A DNA stretch of 64,000 bases from Amphimallon solstitiale (taxonomy: Eukaryota; Arthropoda; Insecta; Coleoptera; Scarabaeidae): positions 112,930,821 through 112,994,820 of the forward strand of contig OY720675.1 of NCBI GenBank assembly GCA_963170755.1, read 5' to 3'. The notes below the pieces were generated by a model. It saw only the letters and a list, made by a program, of their open reading frames with translations. It ran no database searches and was not told the origin of the DNA. Below, piece after piece: positions 1 to 11,038 of this stretch (within the stretch, counting starts at the first letter, position 1; each line of letters opens with the position of its first letter). A program made the translations under genes and the position numbers.

Positions 1-306
1 AGTTGGGTTGGTAATGATGAAATCTGCAATTTTTAGTTGGGTTGGTAATGATGAAATCTGCAATTTTTAGTTGGGTTGGTAATGATGAAATCTGCCATTT
101 TTAGTTGGGTTGGTAATGATGAAACCTGCAATTTTTAGTTGGGTTGGCGACCGCGAGGGGGCGCCACATCAGTTGGGTTGGTAATGATGAAATCTGCAAT
201 TTTTAGTTGGGTTGGTAATGATCAAATCTGCAATTTTTAGTTGGGTTGGAGGCCGCGAGGGGGCGCCACATCAGTTGGGTTGGCAGAGGGCGCCACTAGG
301 GCGAGG
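1..306 (+). repeat. 34-bp minisatellite with constant 11-bp head
   Basis: Nine units start exactly every 34 bp (1, 35, 69, 103, 137, 171, 205, 239, 273). Every unit opens with AGTTGGGTTGG, while the remaining 23 bp come in at least three versions: an AT-rich one (units 1-4, 6, 7), a GC-rich one containing GAGGGGGCGCCACATC (units 5 and 8) and the terminal one with GCAGAGGGCGCCACTAGG. The array then runs into a G-rich tract (to about 345). It continues off the left edge, so its true length is unknown. A related array in the opposite orientation lies at 51183-51580. Confidence 0.9.
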
Positions 307-345
307 GGGGTGAGGGGGAGCTGGGTGAGAGGGGGAGGAGGTGTT

Positions 346-992
346 CCAGAACTCTCCTAAGTACACTACTGGTGCGGCTTTCTTTGCAATTTCATTTTAT
401 GCGTATGAATCATATCGGCACTTGTCAACTTTCATGCAGAATTAGGGAGAAAGACGCGCGAACTTTAAGCATTCATTTGAATTTATTTGTAAATTGAAAA
501 ACTTAATACATACATATATATAATATAGTTTGACATATCCTCCATAAAATGTTGATTGCATTATTAAATACATAATTTAAATTAAATTACTTTTTATACA
601 TTTACAATCAGTTACATTTATTTTATTTATAGATTTAGTTATTTTTTAACAAATTCTTAAACGCTGAATGTAAGTGACACTCATCCATTCGACTTTCTTA
701 TTTCATACAAAATTATATAATAAATAAACAGCTTTGTGTTTGCGAGGTGCCAAATAAAACATTTTCTTTTACTTGATACATTTGTAATTATTACAGGCTA
801 CTGCATCTGTGCGGTATATCATACCTTTGTTGATCATATAGAATAATAATAAGCAAAACAGAAATATAGTCATATTGTCTTCATGTACCCATTAGTTCAA
901 CATTCTATTAAAAATGTTTTACCCGCTAAAAATACGGGTAAAGTTACTATTTGCAAATCCTAAATGTCAATTTGCCCGTTCATTTGATTTAT
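346..992. other. AT-rich non-coding stretch
   Basis: No coding region, structured RNA or repeat could be supported between the minisatellite and the LTR palindrome. The sequence is AT-rich with short homopolymer runs. Confidence 0.5.
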
Positions 993-1722
993 ATAGTGTT
1001 GCGTTTTCGGGTTCGCAATAAACAACTCGTGCAATTTATTTATTTAAAACAGTCTGTATATTCACACACGTAAAATTAATTACAATATAAATAATGTAAA
1101 ACTAATGTATCACACTTAAACTACTACGATTTAAATTAACACAGGTATTTATTTCTATTACTAATATTTATGTCCGTGTATTTATATCACTTCTATTTAT
1201 ATAACACCGCACCACTATATTTATTTTGTACTACTTATATTTATGTTTACTCTTCGACTACCACTCAAGGAACTATTTATTTCTTTCTAATATTTATTTT
1301 TACTTTGGCCTGTTCCGCGCGACGACTACTAAGGACTTTCTTATTCCGGAATAAGAGATTCATTCAATAGTCTCGTGCGGAACAGGCAGATATATAAATA
1401 AACATAAATAAATAGTTCCTTGAGTGGTAGTCGAAGAGTAAGCATACATAAGTGAGTGTAGTTGTTACATAAATATTACGGAATATAAATAGAAGTGATA
1501 TAAATACGGTACAGTGTTGCATAAATAACAGTAGTGAAATAAATACATGTGTTAATCTATTTGTAATAATTTTAAGTGCGTTACATTTATTTTACATTTT
1601 TATATTTTGATTAGTTTTATATTTTTATATTGTAATTAATTTTACGTGTGTGAATATACAGACTGTTTTAAATAAATAAATTGCACGAGTTGTTTATTTG
1701 GAACCCGAATACGCAACAATAG
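993..1722. mobile_element. Palindrome of two inverted gypsy LTR pieces (997-1718) with 4-bp TSD
   Basis: 997-1718 begins TGTTGCGTTTTCGGG and ends with its imperfect reverse complement. Each arm of about 350 bp matches the first part of the gypsy-1/gypsy-2 LTRs (the ACAGTCTGTATATTC, CACTTCTATTTATAT and ACTACCACTCAAGGAACTA blocks), and the arms meet near the TTATTCCGGAATAAG centre at about 1350. ATAG occurs immediately on both sides (993-996 and 1719-1722), as a 4-bp target duplication. The arms have diverged at many positions. This is a unit made of two head-to-head LTR halves that seems to have been inserted as a whole. Small ORFs inside are not credible genes. Confidence 0.85.
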
Positions 1723-4722
1723 TCTGAATTTTCAGTCTTTTTATTTAGTTCATATTATAACTTTTCAATTCAAATATCGCACCGAAACGCTACTATTTTT
1801 AACAGATTGTATTGGTTCCTAGGTAAGCAAATTTAACAAGGAAATATAAGTATATGCGATATCTGTTATATTTTATAACATAACCAAGCCGTAACCTGTG
1901 AACATTCTCTTGCATTTTTGTTTTGGTTTATTGTATTTTAGTGTGTTATTAAACACTATCGATATACTTATTTGATTTTATTATTTTGTGTTTTTTTTTC
2001 TGTCTTCTTTGTTATTTGTTAAGAGTGTTGTTAGTATTAGTATACACTACACTATTTATTTATACTTATCATGATCTGACAATTGTAATGCATTACAAGT
2101 TTGAGAATATTGACAATTTTATGTAACAGAGGTCTTACAAATATATAGTCTATTATTATTATTATTATTATCTGTAAGTGTAAGTAGGTACGTCACGAAC
2201 ATTAGATAAGGCGCTTCCAACAAAACCGTGAAATTCACCACCCAAACTGCGTTAAGTATATAAGTATATAAATAGACGATAAAAACAGTTTTAAATATGT
2301 ACAAAATTTTAACTCTACAAAAACTAAAATTGAATAGCCTAGCAGCATTTTTCGAATTTCACCAGTGTTTTATGTTTGCACTGGGCGCAATTGAATAATA
2401 TATAGAGGTGTACTCGCTATATTTCACTATAAAATTAGTTATAATAGTTATATATATAGAAATATAATTTTGTCAATCAATGTTTCTACATCTATTTTTT
2501 GACCAATCTTTTGTTTGAGTACACGGTGTGTCTAGTAATTTCGCAATAAAAAATGAATTAGCCTACCTGTACTCAACTCGATTGTCTTCCTAGCCAACTT
2601 AAAACATCCGCGAAATTCGAAAGGGGAATAGCAATTGTAGTAAAATCTTCAAAACATTAAGTAAGGTAAAGGTATTACTTTAATGTTAATATACTTATTA
2701 TAAATAATGAGGCTAGTATAAGATTATTGTTATTATTAAAAACTAAAAACCCGGCGAACTGACCTCCGGCATTTCAAAGTTTTGAAAATTGATATCAAAT
2801 AAAATGTACCTATATTTACATTTTAAGTAATTAGCAACAACCTTAAAAAGATTTTGAAAAAAAATATAGAAGGTGCTTGTCAACAATTTCTTCTCCACTT
2901 CGTAAATATAAAACGGCTACTAGGCTTTTATCGGCGTAAAAAAATCCGTAGGCATCTTTCAATTAAAGATAACAGAAAACTCCATATTTTAAAATGATTC
3001 AATTTGATTAAATTGACAAATTAAACTATGTAGTTACTTTTTATGATTTGTGGTGCAAACCTGTGATGCCAACTGCTCATTGTCTATTACGTACTTTCAA
3101 ATAACTCGTAACATACTAAATTTTATAATTAGTAACCGCAAAAATTGCTGTTAATTATAATTTTAAATTATAATAAATAATTAAAGTATCGTATAACACA
3201 CAACTAACCTCTAAATAATTGCAAGATAATATCGCCATCTATACTATATGTGCTACACTATAAGGCGACGTAAATGTAACAGATATCTGTAAATGTATGT
3301 AATTGCTTACAAAAATGTTACAAATTTTATTTCATGGATCACTTTAAAAATTACACATATATTTAGCTACTGTTACCAATTTTATCTACCAAATATAAAT
3401 ACCGAGTGTACTTGCTATATTACATATAAATTTACTGTGTAATTTTTAAATGTAGGCACTTTTTGTAGTACTTGCAAAACCACTGTCTTCCCATTTTATT
3501 TACGGCTTATATATTAACTTAATTTGAAAAAGAATACGACCGTTCACTTCGTTTAACCTTTATCTTCATGCTTAATGCATAAAATTTACATGCTTTGATT
3601 TCTTACGCCTGAAAAAATGGAAATAAAAATGGTATTTTTTGGGTACATTTCTCTCCCGCCAAAACCTTATCAAACGCAGCCTTAACAAATTTTTGTAGCC
3701 CTAAAATGGTTACGAACACCAGGCTACGCCACCGTCGCCGGGTTACTACCACCAGAGGCGCTGAATATTTGATAAATTTATATAATCTGCAGTTTAGTTG
3801 TAATTTAAGAGATTGAAACCTACAATTGGTATTCTAGTTAACGACAGATGACGCTCCTAAAAAAATTATTATTTTAGGTAATTTATTTCGGTACTGAATA
3901 AGTTACTTTACATATATTTTTTTCTGTTATTTGAAAGTATTATAATTATTTTTGTCTAATAATTGACAAAACCATTTTTACTAAATATAGGATTCAAAAT
4001 TTCATTTAATTTCTACCCATATGATAATAAGACTTAAGGTCTATAGTTGCTTGCAATCATTTCTGCACAAAAAACTGTTACATCAACTATGCACACAAAG
4101 TTACCTTGGGCGTACTTTTTTTTCTATTTATATGATTTATTGACTATAAATTCCAAGAGCTCCTTCTTTGAGTAAGATTAATGTTTGGGGGAATATTATT
4201 ATAAAAATACAATCTAGGAAGAGGATTGATTTTAGTGAACAAACTGGAAAATATCCTAATGTAAACACTTATATAGGTATAGCACACATAATATACAGGC
4301 TGGCGCACCACATTTCCGTCGATTTATATATACGAAGTGACAAAATGTTTTAACACTTTGCCACATTACGGGCACGTTTTAAAATTGTTTTGAAATATAC
4401 AGAGTGATTCAATAAAAGTTGCGTACCAAAGTTATGAAAATTTAAATGGAACACTTGTATATTATGGCATATTTTGATACTATAGGCTAAATGAAGGCTA
4501 CTTACTGTTATACTCCCTATACATAATTTAACAGAGACATTTAACTATTTCTGTCTTATATATTTGAGCGAATTATTTTAAATTGTATTTATTGTTTACT
4601 CAAAGCATCAGACTCTAAAAGTTAAAGTTGAAATCTAAAAATTATACAGAGTGTTTAAAAACAATATTATTATTATTACTTCAAACAGATACATTATTTA
4701 CTATTATTACTAAAAACTATAT
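1723..4722. other. Long AT-rich non-coding interval
   Basis: No gene could be supported. There is an (ATT)n microsatellite near 2150-2171. Two short direct copies of ATACAGAGTG (about 4397 and 4646) resemble MITE ends, but no matching inverted partner was found. All ORFs here are short and without recognisable domains. Confidence 0.5.
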
Positions 4723-4754
4723 TAGTAATTTAGGATTTTCAATTTCAAACTTTA

Positions 4755-5312
4755 AGGCTGTATTACACTTAGCAAGTTCTTGACCAAGTTATTGGCCAAG
4801 AACTTGATCAAGTTAAAATTGACGACAAGTCGTGTATTACACTTGTCAAGTCGACTTGGTCAATTTCTTGGCCAAGAACTTGGTGGCTTAGAACATGTTC
4901 CATTTTTCTTCTCAACTTGATCAAGTTTTTAGTGATTTCTAGTAATATTCATGTTATAAACTTTTTTGCCAACTGCCTAAAATGTAAATACAAATTCCAT
5001 TTTAGAAAATTGTTAAAAATGACATGTTAACTTGATACTTCTTGAAAGAATTGTATGCGTAAATTATTTATTTTCTTTTGCATCTCTTGTGCAGTTATTT
5101 TTACATTCAATATCAAACGCAAATCTTCGGTAACTTTATTAATTTTTTTGATTCGTACTTTTGCACTATTGGTACTGCTAATTCATGTAAAAACTTGGCC
5201 AAGAAATTGATAGGTGTAAAACAGTCAAGGTCAACAATAACTTGATCAAGAACTTGCCGACAATTTCTTGGCCAATAACTTGGTCAAGAACTTGGTAAGT
5301 GTAATACAGCCT
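4755..5312. mobile_element. MITE inserted in the mariner-like element (TTA duplication)
   Basis: The termini AGGCTGTATTACACTT and their complement are flanked by TTA (4752-4754 and 5313-5315). Both subterminal regions carry repeated AACTTGATCAAG / CTTGGCCAAG-type palindromic blocks. There is no coding capacity. The 3-bp duplication and termini fit a PIF/Harbinger-type non-autonomous element, but the superfamily is inferred only from the duplication. Confidence 0.75.
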
Positions 5313-5503
5313 TTAGTTTCGTGCAATTCATTTTTTAAATGGCTAATATTTATTAACCTAACGGTTTGATTGGTTTTGTTTCACAATAATTAAAAAGCGT
5401 CATAACTAGGTAAACAACAAATACATAGGTACTTATTAAACAAATAACAAACTCAAGTAGTAAAAGAAAACTAATGTTTTAACAAGTGCTCAAAATGATG
5501 TCC

Positions 5504-6447
5504 TTATTTTTCAAGACATAAACGAATTTTCTCTTGAAAGGACTGTTTAACTCTTGTTAAAATACTTGGTGTTAAAGAACGAAACGCTATTCTTATTCTG
5601 TCTCTCATATCGTCTGGTGTAGTTGGTGGTGTATCATAGACAATATTTTTGAAATATTTCCATAAAAAAAAACAGAAGTCGTTAGGTCTGGAGAATTTGC
5701 TGGCCAATTGAGTGGACCGCCGCGTCCTGACCACCTATTGGGATATTGCCTATCCAATTCATTTCTAACATTTACTTGAAAATGCGCTGGTGCACCGTCT
5801 AGTTGTAACCACATTCTTTGTTAGTTACCATCGAAAAAGAACGTATCACTAGCGTTCCAATTATTCCACCCTACACATTGACACAACATCTGTGTTGCCT
5901 TCGAGAGTTCTAAAAAAATGGGAATTTTCGTCACTGTAGTGGTGAAAATTATGTCTATTAACTAATCCGTTATTGTGGAATGATGACTCGTCCGTAAAAA
6001 GTACAAAATCCAAAAGAAATTCATCTTTATTAAACTTCTCTAGAACTCATAAACAAAATACGAGTTGACGATCGTAATCTACTTCCAAAAGTGCTTGGTA
6101 TAATTGAATACAATACGGGAAAAAGCTGTGCCTTTTTATAATTTTTCCGACGCTCCGCCTGCTTAATTATTCCACTGGCTTCACTTATTTTTCGCTGACT
6201 TGTATGCAGCTTTTCTACAAGAGATTCGATAACAACAAAATCATTTTCTTCATTTCCCATAAATGGTCTTTGCCTTTCTGGTTTCTGATAACACTTGCAA
6301 TAAACTTTCTAATGGCCGCCTGTCAGGGCGATGACGCGTGTTAGGATATTTTTGAGCATAAACTCTTGATGCTTGCAAGTAATTTTCGTCAAACTCTCTA
6401 ATTACTAAAATCATATCCACCTTTTCGCTTTGAGAATCGGTCCTCAT
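5504..6447 (-). pseudogene. Mariner-like transposase remnant (DUF4817 + DDE part)
   Basis: Four frame-disrupted minus-strand pieces together look like one transposase. The N-terminal piece (6250-6447) has the DUF4817-type start, with the motifs SEKVDMILVI and YPNTRHRPDRRPLESL. A middle piece (6030-6260) continues the N-terminal region. The C-terminal piece (5605-5814) holds the catalytic-core landmarks LQLDGAPAHF, WSGRGGPLNWPANSPDLT and FFYGNI, seen in insect mariner-like proteins just before the last acidic residue. The overlapping piece at 5504-5734 carries on into the tail. At least three frameshifts or stops separate the pieces, so no transposase can be made. The protein would cut and join at TA dinucleotides, matching the TA flanks of the element. 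The family assignment rests on motif recognition. Confidence 0.75.
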
Positions 6448-6616
6448 TTTAAATAATTGAAATTATTGAAACGACGTTGAACGGCGATGACGTCTTAACT
6501 AATATGTACTGTAACTGTCAAATAATTTATCTGGCTGAAGTAATAATAATTCCGCCTACTTTTGAGAAATAAATTGCAAGGAATTAGTGTTTGAAATTGA
6601 TAATCCTAAATTACTA

Positions 6617-7473
6617 AAGAACTGAAAACTCTTATAGCTGCGACCATCATCTGACTAAAAACTTGAACAGAGAATTTTACACTCCTTTATGTCACTGAAA
6701 GAAATAATTTTATTACCTACATATAACCGCCATTTAATAAATTATTTCGAAAACTCTTAAATAAATGAGGTGCAAATCTTTCACCGGCACTTCGACACAC
6801 TCTTTGACGGCAGTCATTTGGACACTTGATGTAAAACCTCGACTCGATCATCAGTAATAGGGATATTGCCTCATTTTCATATAACAAAAATTCTGTGATA
6901 TGAATGTCTAATAAAGCTACTAAGTTGATGTAAACATTTTTTGTTATAATCTGCTAAATAGGTAACCGAATAACATTATTATGTTTCAGTGAAAGGACAA
7001 TAATTACAGATTCAGAATAATCTAAGAAATTGTGATTATGATCGACGGACTTCAGTGAAATCATTCCGGGCTCTTTTTATGCTTCATTCAAAGTGAGATT
7101 GTAGATGGTGATACCATTAAGCAATTTATAGGGCAACGTATGAAAATGATTCTATATTCTAATACTGGGATTTATTTTATATTCAATTTTCTTATGGCAT
7201 GTAAATGTTTTATTGTAAAGTGACTCAGCGTTAAAAGTAAAATGACGATCCTCATAACTAAGAAAAAACATCTCTCTCAACCACAGATTAGAATGAGATG
7301 GCGCAGTCAAGCCAAAATTTTTATCCGCGGTTTGTATTGCGTGAAGGCCGATATAGAAGGCGCTGGCATCAAAAAATTACAGTTTTCAATAATACTAAGC
7401 AAATAGCGGGCGATTCAAAATGTATTTGGTAGCGGGAAATTCAAAATTAAGTTTATTAAAAATTAGGGTTTAA
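6617..7473. other. Non-coding interval
   Basis: AT-rich sequence between the mariner-like element and the next MITE. No coding region or clear repeat was seen. Confidence 0.45.
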
Positions 7474-7475
7474 TA

Positions 7476-7678
7476 CCGCGAGATCAAAAATATATTGATA
7501 AAGGTTTGCCATGGAATGTAAAAATCTGTCTTAAGTTATATCATTAAGTGTCATACTGTCATTAATATTTGTCATTTTAAGAGAAAATATAATGCAGTGT
7601 GACACTTAATGATATAACTTTAGACAGACTTGTACATTCCATAGCAAACCTTTTTCAATATAATTTTTGATCTCGCGG
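7476..7678. mobile_element. Palindromic MITE, TA duplication
   Basis: Almost perfectly palindromic: the left arm CCGCGAGATCAAAAAT... pairs with the right arm over about 85 bp each, with a short unpaired centre. TA dinucleotides flank both ends (7474-7475, 7679-7680). It is too short to code and is probably mobilised by a Tc1/mariner-type transposase. Confidence 0.8.
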
Positions 7679-7849
7679 TACATGATCACAACACTGTCAT
7701 CAAATTGCATACTATTTACTAGTTCCCGTAGTAATGAGGAATCATTGCTAAGGAAAACAGTATGCAGTACGATATTCAATTACAATGCTGTAACCACACA
7801 ATAACGTTTTAAAGAAAAGAATTACTTAAATAATTACACTTTAATATTG

Positions 7850-8610
7850 CTACGTAGAAAAGGTACAAAGTACATTTATGAATATTAATAACTAACATCT
7901 AACACGTATGTTTTAGTTAAATTACCAGTACAAAAATAAAGTAACGAAGACACTAATAAATATAGGTATTAAACGTATTAAACCATACCCCCCTAACTTA
8001 AGTATAACCCCTGCTAAAATTATTGAACCAGCTACTGGGGCAATAGCATAATCTACCAAAAGTAGAATATTCGACTAACAAAGATATTTTTAACATTAAG
8101 ATAGAATTTCTGTTGAAAAAGCACAAGTACCTACTCAAAATACTACAAAGTAGAAAAGGTATACATTTATGATTACTATTGAAAAATTATAACTAACATC
8201 CAACATGTGTTTTAGTTAAATTACCAGTACAAAAATAAATTAACGAACAATAGCATAATCTACCAAAAGTAGAATATTTGACTAACAAATATATTTTTAT
8301 TAATAGAATAAAACACCTTTTTCACAAAAAATAGTTTAATAACTAGATGTCACATTTTGTGTGCACTGCACACATCGTCAGTAATAACAGTTACTACTGA
8401 CGATGTGTGCAGTGCACACGAAATGTGACATCTAGTTATTAAACTATATTTTGTGAAAAAGGTGTTTTATTGTATTACTATTTCTATATTTCACAAGTGT
8501 CCAATATATATTACTACAAAGATAGTTTTAACAATAAGATAGAATTGCTGTTGAAAAGTACAAGTACCTACTCAAAATACTACAAAGTAGGTAATTAAAC
8601 CCGATAGATA
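7850..8610 (+). repeat. Partial segmental duplication interrupted by a hairpin MITE
   Basis: The blocks TTTTAGTTAAATTACCAGTACAAAAATAAA and ATAGCATAATCTACCAAAAG, plus the block around AAGATAGAATT...CTACTCAAAATACTACAAAGTAG, occur twice or three times in the same order (about 7905-8155, 8160-8290 and 8510-8592). The later copy is split by the insertion carrying the hairpin at 8307-8471. The motifs are quoted in part only. Confidence 0.6.
8307..8471. mobile_element. 165-bp near-perfect hairpin MITE
   Basis: The left half, starting AATAAAACACCTTTTTCAC, is the reverse complement of the right half, ending GTGAAAAAGGTGTTTTATT, with only a few mismatches. The centre is near 8389 (GTAATAACAGTTACTAC). 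It lies inside the second copy of the local duplication, so it is younger than that duplication. The target duplication is not certain. Confidence 0.8.
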
Positions 8611-8858
8611 CATAATGACTTAAGCCCATGTTTACTACCACCATTTACAAAATCTTGTATTACATAAATGATGAACATAAAATAAGGTGACATAAATAAA
8701 AATATGGATACATAAGATACCTAACAAATTTAAACTTTTCATCAATATATAATTAAAAGAGTGACAATTAGGGCTTAAAAACTAAATAATGTTAATTACA
8801 TGGCTATAGAACAAAACAAAAAATTAAACCTGCAATAACTAACACCAAATTAGTTAAT

Positions 8859-9086
8859 TTATTGTTGTCGTAAAACAAATGAGACTTCCAATGATATGGC
8901 TGCCTTAAGCTCCATGGGTGGCCTCATGGGATGGAGTGTCGGCACTGCATTTCTGTTGAGGTGTACTGAATGAGGGTGTGCATAGTATATTGTGTCAAAA
9001 TGTAGGCTGCAAAGTTTCTTATTACATGTTGTACTGGCATCTAGCACAGGTTTCATGCCCATTTGCTGTTGCCAAGTTTCGCTCCT
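8859..9086 (-). CDS. THAP-type zinc-finger exon (3' part of domain)
   Basis: The minus-strand open frame contains a W, then KKLCSLHF and later LNRNAVPTLHP. This order matches the second half of a THAP domain: the conserved Trp, the C-x2-H pair of the C2CH zinc site, and the AVPTLF-like tail. The frame appears to begin at a splice acceptor near 9087 (pyrimidine/AT-rich tract ending in CAG, before GAGCGAAACTTGG), so the first Cys pair should be in an upstream exon. I did not find that exon. The protein stops at 8859-8861 soon after the domain, so nothing follows the DNA-binding part. It could be a host THAP gene, a P-element-like relic or a processed fragment. THAP domains bind DNA, and the function beyond that is unknown. 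Confidence 0.6.
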   Translation of the reverse strand, partial: RSETWQQQMGMKPVLDASTTCNKKLCSLHFDTIYYAHPHSVHLNRNAVPTLHPMRPPMELKAAISLEVSFVLRQQ

Positions 9087-9344
9087 GAATAATAAAATAT
9101 AATAATTACAACTGTATACTAACAAATATCAACGATAGTATAAAGGCACATTTTCATTATAGGAAACTGCACAGGAAAATCATTAAGAAAAACCATAAAT
9201 GCTTCTGTACCAAGAAATCTGAAGTTTCTATTAACACTGCTAAACATGGATTGATTGCTTGTGAAAAAACATAATATAGAAACTTAAAAACAAGTTGTAA
9301 GTTTTTCGTGTAGTTTAAAGGCTTTCTTATACACCCATAGGGTT

Positions 9345-9966
9345 AAACTGCAGTTGAGGTGTCGGGCGACTAGTGTACCTTATAGAGAACCTCTAATTGA
9401 ACACCTTTTTCTTATAAAATTATCAATGCAAACATAGAGGAAATGGAGATAAAAAATAAATTAAGTACTGACCAAGTCAATTTTGCAGGTTACATCTCAT
9501 GTAAGGTATCCCATATAGATCATTGAAATCATGAAAATCACTATAATTGATGTTTATTTCACATAATCACACACAATTTAGGTCAATTTGTATGTTTTCT
9601 TATGACTTCTGCGATTTTAAAAGCACCATCAAATGTCAACGAAAACAGCTGATATCATGTGATCTCGTATTTACAATTTTGCTAAAATTCAATCAAAGAA
9701 CGTGGAAATCAAAGGTAATTGTTGTGTTGTGAGCTTAAATAAACATCATTTATTGCGATTTTCATTATATCAATGCTCTATATGGGATATCTCACATGGG
9801 TTGTAACCTGCAAGATTAACTCGGTGAGTACCTAATTTATTTTTTATCTCCATTTCCCTACATTTGCATTGATAATTTTGTAAGAAAAAGTTGTTCAATT
9901 AGTGGTCCTTTATAATGTATACTAATCATTTTGTCAAAAATCGCCTGACATCTCAACTACAATTAT
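9345..9966. mobile_element. Foldback element with ~235-bp inverted arms
   Basis: The left arm begins near CAGTTGAGGTGTCGGGCGA and the right arm ends near TCGCCTGACATCTCAACTA. The arms pair over roughly 230 bp with scattered differences, including the GGAAATGGAGATAAAAAATA and AAATAAACATCA blocks, and a ~150-bp spacer separates them. No transposase was seen. It lies next to the THAP exon on the upstream side of that gene. Confidence 0.75.
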
Positions 9967-11038
9967 TTTCAGTTATATTATACTCCTAATAATTGCAAAC
10001 TTTAATTGGTGTAATCAGAAACCAACAAAATCCTTGCTACAACCAGGTGGTCCTTGTTGCACTTAGAATCAGAACTACAAACAAAAAATCTCCAGCTCAC
10101 CTTCGGGTTATATGTCAACTATTAGTGCCATTAGTTGTTCGCATTCTCGGAAAATATGCATCGCTCTTGCTTGTACGCCGCACATACAATTGATACAATG
10201 CACCAGCTTCTATCCATATTTTAAGTCTAAAAATGCATTATGTCAACTTAATAAAATTATCATATTACTCTTTACAGAACTTACGGTACGATTATAACAC
10301 CACTAACTAAGTAGTAATAAGAAAAATAATGTTTAGCAACACACACAAAATTTGTTGGTTAACGGCCTGTACGCGCTTGCATAAAGTGACAGCACAGTAG
10401 TAGCGACATCTCAATTATTCGGTTAAAGTCGTGATTCAAATTTACTTCTAGGTCTCTTGTTTCTAACACCGTGGCGCCGTCTAGGTGCGCCTGCATTAGG
10501 TAGATTAGGCGGCAAAACCCCTCATTTAAGTGAACCATCCGATAATCCGTGCTCTCAACCCTATTTGGTTTATTTTCTAATATAAAATCTCACTCGGAAA
10601 ACCCAAAATAATGTTTGAATTTCTTTCATTTGAAATTCAAGAATTCGTAATTTATATTGATAACTATGGTGTGTTTACATATGTATATGTTTTTTGTCGT
10701 TCACTAACAAAAGTGAATTGGTTTTTTGTCGTCAACTCAAGGCTAAATATGTTTGGGATGAGATGAATAAGGAGATTGTATTCTTGTTAAATATTAAAAA
10801 TAGAAAATAGATCTTAATTCAAGTTCCCCAATATCGTCATCTGGTGTCGGTTAGTTAAACTTAAAAGGTAACTTATAACAAATCTTAATTTCATTTTTCC
10901 AGCAAACATGTGGTTCAAATATAAAATAATGGTAAATTCTAAATCGTAGTGTCCTCTATTTTCCTTAAATGAACTAAAACTGAAGGGCTACAATAAAGCC
11001 TATCTTATGGGCTCTTTGCTTCTTTCTCTGTGGTTATA
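9967..11038. other. Non-coding interval
   Basis: No gene could be supported. One minus-strand open stretch near 10120-10200 contains the closely spaced cysteines CINCMCG, followed by a possible splice donor (GAAG|GTGAGC near 10100). It is too short to identify. Confidence 0.4.

Larger units (their letters stand above)
4725..6614 (-). mobile_element. Tc1/mariner-like transposon, dead, with nested MITE
   Basis: A ~26-bp terminal inverted repeat (GTAATTTAGGATTTTC... at 4725 and its complement ending at 6614) is flanked by TA on both sides (4723-4724 and 6615-6616), the target duplication of the Tc1/mariner superfamily. Without the 558-bp MITE at 4755-5312 the element is about 1.33 kb, the usual mariner length. 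Transposase remnants lie on the minus strand. Confidence 0.8.

Noticed and set aside
1..306. CRISPR-like repeat-spacer array
   Set aside because: The repeat is only 11 bp, bodies recur in several units, there are no cas genes and the DNA is eukaryotic. It is a minisatellite.
4390..4660. MITE between two ATACAGAGTG words
   Set aside because: The words are direct, not inverted, and no target duplication was found.
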